Assembly (NCBI GenBank): GCA_947493175.1
Contig: CANLQD010000015.1
Coordinates: forward strand, 20,221 to 84,220
Direction: 5' to 3'
Source of the DNA: an uncultured Flavobacteriaceae bacterium
GTDB taxonomy: Bacteria > Bacteroidota > Bacteroidia > Flavobacteriales > Flavobacteriaceae
DNA: 64,000 bases
A model generated the notes under the pieces. It was not told where the DNA came from and made no database searches. It worked only from the letters and a program-made list of their open reading frames with translations. The translations under genes were made by a program, and so were the position numbers. This document shows positions 58,507-64,000 of the stretch, in pieces (the first letter of the stretch is position 1; every line of letters begins with the position of its first letter).

Positions 58507-60276
58507 TTAGTTGCTGCTACTAATCCAAGCATTCATATTTTCCTCTAACAAGGCCAAGGGTACCGAACCATTTTCAAGTACCTTGTTATGAAATTCCTTA
58601 ATATCGAATTTTTCACCCATTTCGCGTTCTGCTTTGGCTCGTAGTTCCCTGATTTTTAATTGCCCTATTTTGTAAGATAGCGCCTGTCCGGGATTGGCCA
58701 TATAGCGTTCTATTTCAGAGGTGATACTAGCTTCGGATTCCGCCTCATTTTCCAAGGAATATTGAATGGCCTCTTCACGGGTCCACCCTTTTGAATGCAA
58801 TCCTGTATCGACGACCAAACGAATGGCTCTGTGCATCTCGGCGCCCAACATTCCAAAATATTGATAGGGATCTTCATAGAGTCCCAATTCTTCTCCCAAC
58901 GACTCGGTGTAGAGGGCCCAACCTTCCCCGTAGGCACTATACCATAACGTTTTTCGGAATTTGGGTAAATCCTCGTTTTCTTGTGCTAAGGAAATTTGAA
59001 AGTGATGGCCGGGAATGGCCTCGTGTAAAAATAGGTCTTCGTCTGAATACACATTGTATTTGGTAACATCGGGGATGGGTACATAAAAAATTCCGGGTCT
59101 GGATCCGTCGACCGATCCAGGGTTGTACTCTGCACTGGCAGAGGCTTCCCGAAAAGCTTCGGTACGGCGTACCTCAAAGGGTGTTTTCGGTTGTTTGTCG
59201 AAGAGTTGGTTAATTTGCGGCTTCATCTTTTCGTGAATAGCATTGAAATTATCAATGACCTGTTGTGGGTCGGTAAAGGGCATCAATTCCTTTTTGTTAC
59301 GCACATGGTCGAAAAAGGCTTTCAAATCACCCTTAAATCCGACTTGCTCCTTTACTTTTTCCATTTCTGATGAAATACGGGCCACTTCGCTCAAACCAAG
59401 CTGATGTATTTCATCGGCCGTCATGTTGGTGGTAGTATACAGTTTGATCTGATGGGCATAATACGCATCGCCATTCGGAATCCCCTGAATACCGCTGCTT
59501 TCGCGACCGGCGTTCATATAATCATTCGCCATGAAATCGCGTAGCTCCTTATAGGCCGGTACAATAGTTTCCATAATCATTTTACCATAAGCCTCGGTCA
59601 ACCTGGTTTTATCGGTATCTGAAAAATCGGCCGGAAGGTTTTTGATGGGGCCATAAAACAAATGCTCTTCGAGCGGGGCATCTGCCACACTGGTCAATTG
59701 GGGAATGACTTTGGTAATGAGTGATTTGGGGAGTACATCTTCTGCTTCGATGCCTTCTAACATTCTTGCTTTGGCGGAGCGCAACCATGCGCCATAATCT
59801 TCCAAGCGTTTTAGCCAATTATCGTAATCCTCTACTGTTTTAAAGGGCTGTGCACTGGAGCCGCCCGCCAATTGCCCGATCATCAGGTTCATAGACCACA
59901 TTTGATCGATGGGGGTGTATTCCTTGAAAGCGAGCCCCTCTAGGTTGGTATCGCACTCCCAGTTCAAAATTGCTTTGCTCAAACGCTCATTTTCGGTCAA
60001 TGTGGAATCGGGATAGTTCGAAAGTTTGGATTGGTACTTGGTATAGAAATCGGTAACCCGCTTTTCGAAATCATCGGTGAGGAAATTGGGCAAGGTATCA
60101 TTGTATCGCTTATCGCCTTGAAAAGTGGCACTGAGCGGATTCAGTTGTAGGCTCTCTTCATGATATGCCTCTAAAACCGTTGCAAGGGAAGGTACTGTAT
60201 TGTCCGATGTTTTTGGCTCTTCTTTACAGGCTAGAAGCACTATAATGATACAAATAATAGGAATGATTTTTTTCAT
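58507..60276 (-). CDS. DUF885 lipoprotein, probable zinc metallopeptidase
   Basis: 589 residues. Lipoprotein signal MKKIIPIICIIIVLLAC with Cys17 as lipidation site. The long alpha-helical body is typical of DUF885, with the zinc motif LFLHEAIPGHHFQISL (H-E-x-x-x-G-H-H, about 425) and the downstream Glu in YGEGWALYTESLGEELG. ENEAESEASITSEIERYMAN and GQALSYKIGQLKIRELRAKA are further family blocks. Related proteins are putative carboxypeptidases acting in the periplasm. The stop is followed at once by the ATG of the DoxX-like gene (TAAATG), so the two form an operon with DUF885 first. Confidence 0.93.
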   Translation of the reverse strand: MKKIIPIICIIIVLLACKEEPKTSDNTVPSLATVLEAYHEESLQLNPLSATFQGDKRYNDTLPNFLTDDFEKRVTDFYTKYQSKLSNYPDSTLTENERLSKAILNWECDTNLEGLAFKEYTPIDQMWSMNLMIGQLAGGSSAQPFKTVEDYDNWLKRLEDYGAWLRSAKARMLEGIEAEDVLPKSLITKVIPQLTSVADAPLEEHLFYGPIKNLPADFSDTDKTRLTEAYGKMIMETIVPAYKELRDFMANDYMNAGRESSGIQGIPNGDAYYAHQIKLYTTTNMTADEIHQLGLSEVARISSEMEKVKEQVGFKGDLKAFFDHVRNKKELMPFTDPQQVIDNFNAIHEKMKPQINQLFDKQPKTPFEVRRTEAFREASASAEYNPGSVDGSRPGIFYVPIPDVTKYNVYSDEDLFLHEAIPGHHFQISLAQENEDLPKFRKTLWYSAYGEGWALYTESLGEELGLYEDPYQYFGMLGAEMHRAIRLVVDTGLHSKGWTREEAIQYSLENEAESEASITSEIERYMANPGQALSYKIGQLKIRELRAKAEREMGEKFDIKEFHNKVLENGSVPLALLEENMNAWISSSN

Positions 60277-60375
60277 GGTATTCGTTTTTTGGTGATGCCG
60301 TACAGTAAATTAATCAAAATTACGACAACGGCGAAATTGACTTTTTTCTAAGGTAGGGTCTCTCGACTTCATTCC

Positions 60376-61011
60376 TTATCTCAGAAATTTCTTGAATCGG
60401 TCTTTTTTATATTGCGGAACCGAGGGATTGTCCAAGGCCAATTGAATCAGCTCGGGACTTTTATTTTTTGCATATAGCAATTCAAAAAACTGTTTTACGC
60501 TAAAAGTATTTTCCGATTGTGCTACCAATCGCATTTCCTCACCGGCCTTCACTGTTCCTTCTTCCAATACGCGCACATAAGTGCCAGAATACCCATGTTC
60601 AATAAATTGACGCAGAATCTGTTGGTCGCTGAAGCGTACTCCTAGCTTGTAACAAGGTTCTCGTGGCTGGGAGACCTGCACCAATGCGGTTCCGATTTTA
60701 TAGATATCCCCGATTCTCATGGTAGCTTCGTCCATACCTTCTACGGTTAAATTTTCACCGAACATGCCCCAGTCCCATTGCAGTGCTGGATACTGTCCAT
60801 GCCAATACGGGTATTGTTCTTTTGAGAAAAGATAACAAGCCTTGTTGATGCCTCCGTGGTGCTTGCGGTCGATAATGGTATCTTTTGAAACCTCCGATAG
60901 GGCCAAATGCAAAGGTTCGTCAACGGGGTACTTGAAAATTCCGGTTTGTTCTTCGGCCCCGTTCCATTGAAAGGTAGTCGGGCTGCCAATATTTGTTGAG
61001 GTGATTTTCAT
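60376..61011 (-). CDS. MOSC domain protein, YiiM-like
   Basis: 211 residues from the ATG at 61011 (MKITSTNIGSPTTFQWNG); the frame extends 12 residues upstream without conservation. Family blocks: DTIIDRKHHGGINKACYLFS, WGMFGENLTVEG, MRIGDIYKIGTALVQVSQPR and EPCYKLGVRF with the conserved Cys of MOSC proteins. YiiM in E. coli reduces N-hydroxylated bases such as 6-hydroxylaminopurine using a molybdenum cofactor. A C-terminal helical segment of about 45 residues (VKQFFELLYAKNKSPELIQL) matches the YiiM extension. Single gene. Confidence 0.9.
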   Translation of the reverse strand: MKITSTNIGSPTTFQWNGAEEQTGIFKYPVDEPLHLALSEVSKDTIIDRKHHGGINKACYLFSKEQYPYWHGQYPALQWDWGMFGENLTVEGMDEATMRIGDIYKIGTALVQVSQPREPCYKLGVRFSDQQILRQFIEHGYSGTYVRVLEEGTVKAGEEMRLVAQSENTFSVKQFFELLYAKNKSPELIQLALDNPSVPQYKKDRFKKFLR

Positions 61012-61170
61012 ACGATAAAGATAGAAAATCGAATTCGCTTCATGCATATGACATCATGAATACTGTGGGTAAGGAGTTTGCTGCACTTGCGAATGAAGAA
61101 GGGGGAACAAAATGGTGGTCACTCTACTCAAAAGTCCGTATTTTTATACTCTTTGTAGTAGCAATTTCCC

Positions 61171-61743
61171 TTGGAGAATATTAAAAACAAAATACGTTCT
61201 TATGTGGCCATCAATGATGCCGATCTGGACTATTCCCTTCAGTTTTACAAAAGACTCCACATTGAAAAAGGAGAATTTTTGATTCGGCCCCAACAAAAGG
61301 TCGGTCATTTTTACTTTATGCAACAGGGCTGTATGTGTTATTATACCAAAGATGACTCGGGGATGAAGGTGATGGAATTTTTTACTGAAGGTCAGTTTTT
61401 TACCGATCTCTATGCCTACATCTCAGCCATTCCGTCGGGAAGCTATCTGGAAGCAACGGAAGACTGTATGGTCTACAGCATCTCGAAAGAAGATGCCTTA
61501 AAATCGTTCGATCACTCCCACGACATGGAGCGCTTCGGCCGCCTGTCTATGCAAGATGGGTTCATGCGCTTGTTTAGGAGAAACAATCACCTTAAGAATT
61601 TGTCGAACCAGGAGCGGTACCTGCGTTTGCTCCAAAAACGGCCCGATTTGTTTCAACGCGTGCCCCAATATCTGATTGCTTCTTATCTAGGGTTAACCCC
61701 GGTCGGACTCTCCAAGATTCGAAAAAGACTGGTCGCCTCTTGA
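61171..61743 (+). CDS. Crp/Fnr family transcriptional regulator
   Basis: 190 residues. Start is TTG at 61171 (TTG-GAG-AAT). The frame has a usual N-terminus for the family; the next ATG would remove the first strand. Beta roll: LHIEKGEFLIRPQQKVGHFY, VMEFFTEGQFFTDLYAYISA. Dimer helix, then the HTH VPQYLIASYLGLTPVGLSKI. The closest in-window relative is the broken gene at 55.3 kb. Divergent from the MOSC gene, 159 bases apart. Effector unknown. Confidence 0.92.
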   Translation: MENIKNKIRSYVAINDADLDYSLQFYKRLHIEKGEFLIRPQQKVGHFYFMQQGCMCYYTKDDSGMKVMEFFTEGQFFTDLYAYISAIPSGSYLEATEDCMVYSISKEDALKSFDHSHDMERFGRLSMQDGFMRLFRRNNHLKNLSNQERYLRLLQKRPDLFQRVPQYLIASYLGLTPVGLSKIRKRLVAS

Positions 61744-62047
61744 GATGGTGTATGGTAATAAATATTAAGTAGTACGTATGTAGTAAATAGTATTCGGGTG
61801 TAGGCCAGCGTTACTTCCCATACATACCGGAACATAATACCCTCGTCCAGTATCGGTATCGGTCATTTATGATATACCATCCGGCACCCGACATTCATCA
61901 GCTGTCATCGGTCTCCTGTCGTACCTCTATTTTTTTCTCATTTCATAAAACGGGCTTTTTCAAGGATTCTCTATTTATTAAACCAGTTTAACAGGAATTT
62001 CTCAAATAATCCACTAATTTCAAGGACGATTTTTAAAATTCATTGTT
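61744..62047. other. Intergenic region upstream of the acyl-CoA dehydrogenase
   Basis: 304 bases with no supported ORF, hairpin terminator or exact TAnnTTTG box. Confidence 0.4.
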
Positions 62048-63862
62048 ATGGCACAGGAGTATTTAGATATAGACACGTTGAAGTATATAATGTACGATGT
62101 ACATGGTTTAGAGGAACTATTGACTTATGAGCGTTTTCAAGATCACGATCTGGAATCTTTGGGGCTCTTTGTCGATTCGGTCAAGGAATTCTCGGATCGG
62201 GAGTTGTTTCCCTATTTTAAGGAGATGGATGAAAATCCTGCTTACCATAAAGACGGTACAGTCATCGTACACAAGCAGGTCGATGTAATGATGAAAAAAG
62301 GAGGGGAAATGGGTTTGATAGCCGCTCCCTTTGATTATGAGCACGGAGGCCTTCAATTGCCAGCTATGGCCTACACCGCCGCTGCCTATATTTTGGACGC
62401 TGCCAACAATCATTTACCAGGTTATGCAGGTCTCACGCTGGGCGCTGCCGAGTTGATCGCCCATTTTGCGAATGAAGCACTCAATGCTACTTATGTGCCC
62501 AAGATGCTGTCGGGCGAATGGGGAGGAACCATGTGTTTGACCGAGCCCCAGGCGGGTAGCTCGCTGTCCGATATCACGACCAAGGCCACTCCGACAGATG
62601 AGGGTTATTACCATATAAACGGACAGAAAATATTCATCTCAGGCGGTGATACCCAATATGCAGAAAATATTGTACACTTGGTACTGGCTCGGATAGCGGG
62701 CGCTCCATCGGGTACCAAAGGAATTTCTCTGTTTGTAGTGCCTAAGCATCGGCCAGAAGGGGAAGGAAATTTGAGCTACAATGATGTAACAACGGTAGCC
62801 GATTTTCAGAAAATGGGACAACGCGGCTATTGCACAACACATCTAGGTTTTGGAGATAAGGATGATTGCCGCGGATGGCTGGTCGGAGAACCCCACCAAG
62901 GACTCAAATATATGTTTCTGATGATGAATGGTGCCCGTATCGCCGTGGGGAGGGGCGCTGCGGCCATTGCCATGGCAGCCTACCAAGCTTCCTTGGAATA
63001 TGCGAACGAGCGACCGCAGGGAAGAAAGTTGACCAGCACCGGAAAAAAGAATCCCGATGAGCATCAGTCCCTGATCATTGAGCATCCCGACGTGCGACGC
63101 ATGCTACTACTCCAAAAAGCGATTGCGGAGGCTTCCCTAAGTTTGGTGCTATTGGCATCTCGTTATCAGGATATCAAACAAGCAACGAAAGATGAGGCCG
63201 AAAGAAATAAATATCATTTGTTGCTAGAGATGATCATTCCGATCGTAAAGACCTATCCTTCGGAGGCGGGAGCGGTGGCCGTGAATAATGGACTTCAGGT
63301 ATTAGGAGGTTACGGTTTTTGTTCTGACTTCATTTTACAACAATACCATCGTGATATTCGAATTTCCGCTATTTATGAAGGAACTACGGGCATTCAATCC
63401 CAAGACCTTTTGGGCAGAAAAATTACGATGGAAAATGGGAAGGCCCTAGAGCTGTTGGCCGCTGAAATCATGGAGACGATTACCGAAGCAGCCACCTACG
63501 ATGATTTAAAGCCATACGCAGGAAAACTGGGTGCCAAACTGCAACTGAGTAAGGAGGTATTGGGCTTTTTAACGCCTTTTGCGCAGAAAGGTGATTATGA
63601 GCGGTACCTGGCCGATGCCAACCTATTTATGGAGTTTCTTAGTATCGTTGTTGTCAGTTGGTTATGGCTTGATATGGCCACCAAATCGAAACAGCGTTTG
63701 TTAAAAGGAGATACCAACTATTCGGAAGAATTTTACGAAAGTAAGATCCATACGATGAAATTCTATTTCCGGTATGAACTTCCTAAGACCACGGCACTGG
63801 CCGAATCCCTAATGGATCCGGAAGCACTCACGGTCAAGACCGATAAAAAAGTGTTTGTTTAA
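62048..63862 (+). CDS. Acyl-CoA dehydrogenase with C-terminal extension
   Basis: 604 residues, longer than the classical 380-residue enzyme. An N-terminal helical domain begins EYLDIDTLKYIMYDVHGLEE. The flavin/substrate core has GTMCLTEPQAGSSLSDITTK (about 160-180) and NGQKIFISGGDTQYAENIVH. VNNGLQVLGGYGFCSDFILQ and ISAIYEGTTGIQSQDLLGRK carry the catalytic Glu region (Y-E-G-T). The last 120 residues match the acetyl-CoA-dehydrogenase-like C-terminal domain of long bacterial members. It oxidises acyl-CoAs to trans-2-enoyl-CoA with FAD. No electron-transfer flavoprotein gene is adjacent in the window. Confidence 0.94.
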   Translation: MAQEYLDIDTLKYIMYDVHGLEELLTYERFQDHDLESLGLFVDSVKEFSDRELFPYFKEMDENPAYHKDGTVIVHKQVDVMMKKGGEMGLIAAPFDYEHGGLQLPAMAYTAAAYILDAANNHLPGYAGLTLGAAELIAHFANEALNATYVPKMLSGEWGGTMCLTEPQAGSSLSDITTKATPTDEGYYHINGQKIFISGGDTQYAENIVHLVLARIAGAPSGTKGISLFVVPKHRPEGEGNLSYNDVTTVADFQKMGQRGYCTTHLGFGDKDDCRGWLVGEPHQGLKYMFLMMNGARIAVGRGAAAIAMAAYQASLEYANERPQGRKLTSTGKKNPDEHQSLIIEHPDVRRMLLLQKAIAEASLSLVLLASRYQDIKQATKDEAERNKYHLLLEMIIPIVKTYPSEAGAVAVNNGLQVLGGYGFCSDFILQQYHRDIRISAIYEGTTGIQSQDLLGRKITMENGKALELLAAEIMETITEAATYDDLKPYAGKLGAKLQLSKEVLGFLTPFAQKGDYERYLADANLFMEFLSIVVVSWLWLDMATKSKQRLLKGDTNYSEEFYESKIHTMKFYFRYELPKTTALAESLMDPEALTVKTDKKVFV

Positions 63863-63923
63863 AAGAGAATAGATTATAGAAAAAAGTGGGGAAAGAGGTT
63901 GGTTTGAATCAAAACAATTTTTT

Positions 63924-64000
63924 CCTTGAACCTTGAACCTTGAACCTTGAACCTTGAACCTTGAACCTTGAACCTTGAACCTTGAACCTTGAACCTTGAA
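63924..64000. repeat. Perfect heptamer array (CCTTGAA)x11, continuing beyond the window
   Basis: Eleven exact tandem CCTTGAA units fill 63924-64000 with no mismatch, 61 bases after the acyl-CoA dehydrogenase stop. It is the same heptamer that recurs, degenerate, in the composite islands at 44.6, 47.3 and 50.6 kb. Confidence 0.95.

Overview
The window looks like a chromosomal segment of a marine-type member of the Flavobacteriaceae (Bacteroidota). The grounds are: a PorP/SprF-type type IX secretion (T9SS) protein beside a giant adhesin with a gliding-motility-associated C-terminal domain; lineage-typical families (DUF5606, DUF5916, the NdpA-like nucleoid protein, DUF819); start sites mostly without Shine-Dalgarno sequences; and several TTG-N19-22-TAnnTTTG promoters of the Bacteroidota sigma-A type. 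I cannot name the genus. I saw no rRNA, tRNA, transposase, integrase or CRISPR array.

Layout. 0-8 kb: the end of a polysaccharide deacetylase, an outer-membrane barrel, aroQ, small membrane proteins, lpdA, a nucleoid-associated protein and ctaA. 7.7-17.6 kb: a surface locus of PorP/SprF, a 2,253-residue calcium-repeat adhesin and an OmpA/PD40 protein. 18-20 kb: CCA-adding enzyme and a motif-divergent Sua5/YrdC-like protein. 20.4-25.9 kb: a glycan island with an FkbM methyltransferase, a tightly overlapping three-gene sialic-acid-type operon (GT52-like sialyltransferase, cytidylyltransferase-phosphatase fusion, NeuB-like synthase) and two GT2 enzymes. 26-28.4 kb: dapD, ruvX, def, DUF5606. 28.7-38.6 kb: accessory metabolism and regulators (S41 peptidase/MarR, NmrA/DUF1772/AraC, MDR oxidoreductase, a nuclease, SDR, Crp/Fnr). 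38.9-40.4 kb: two single-ORF cassette-like genes bounded by inverted repeats. 40.5-50.8 kb: GT39, DUF819, a HAD hydrolase, DUF5916 and an SPFH operon, separated by islands of a composite short-tandem repeat. 50.8-64 kb: PBP1, S1/P1 nuclease, a frameshifted Crp/Fnr gene, an AraC-AlkB pair, DUF885, MOSC, Crp/Fnr and an acyl-CoA dehydrogenase, ending in a perfect heptamer array that leaves the window.

How the genes work together. The 7.7-17.6 kb genes plausibly form one surface-adhesin export/anchor unit. The 21-24 kb operon would make and transfer a CMP-activated nonulosonic acid onto a surface glycan; the neighbouring glycosyltransferases and methyltransferase fit that. The SPFH cluster (SPFH, PH-like membrane protein, DUF4177, alpha/beta hydrolase, ribbon-helix-helix) is compact enough to be one transcription unit behind a good promoter. 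The strongest unexplained structure is the family of dispersed composite repeats. They are made of (CCTTGAA)n, (GGCAGTT)n and (TTTGTA)n blocks, occur only between genes, lie in both orientations, and in one place apparently supply the start codon of a gene.
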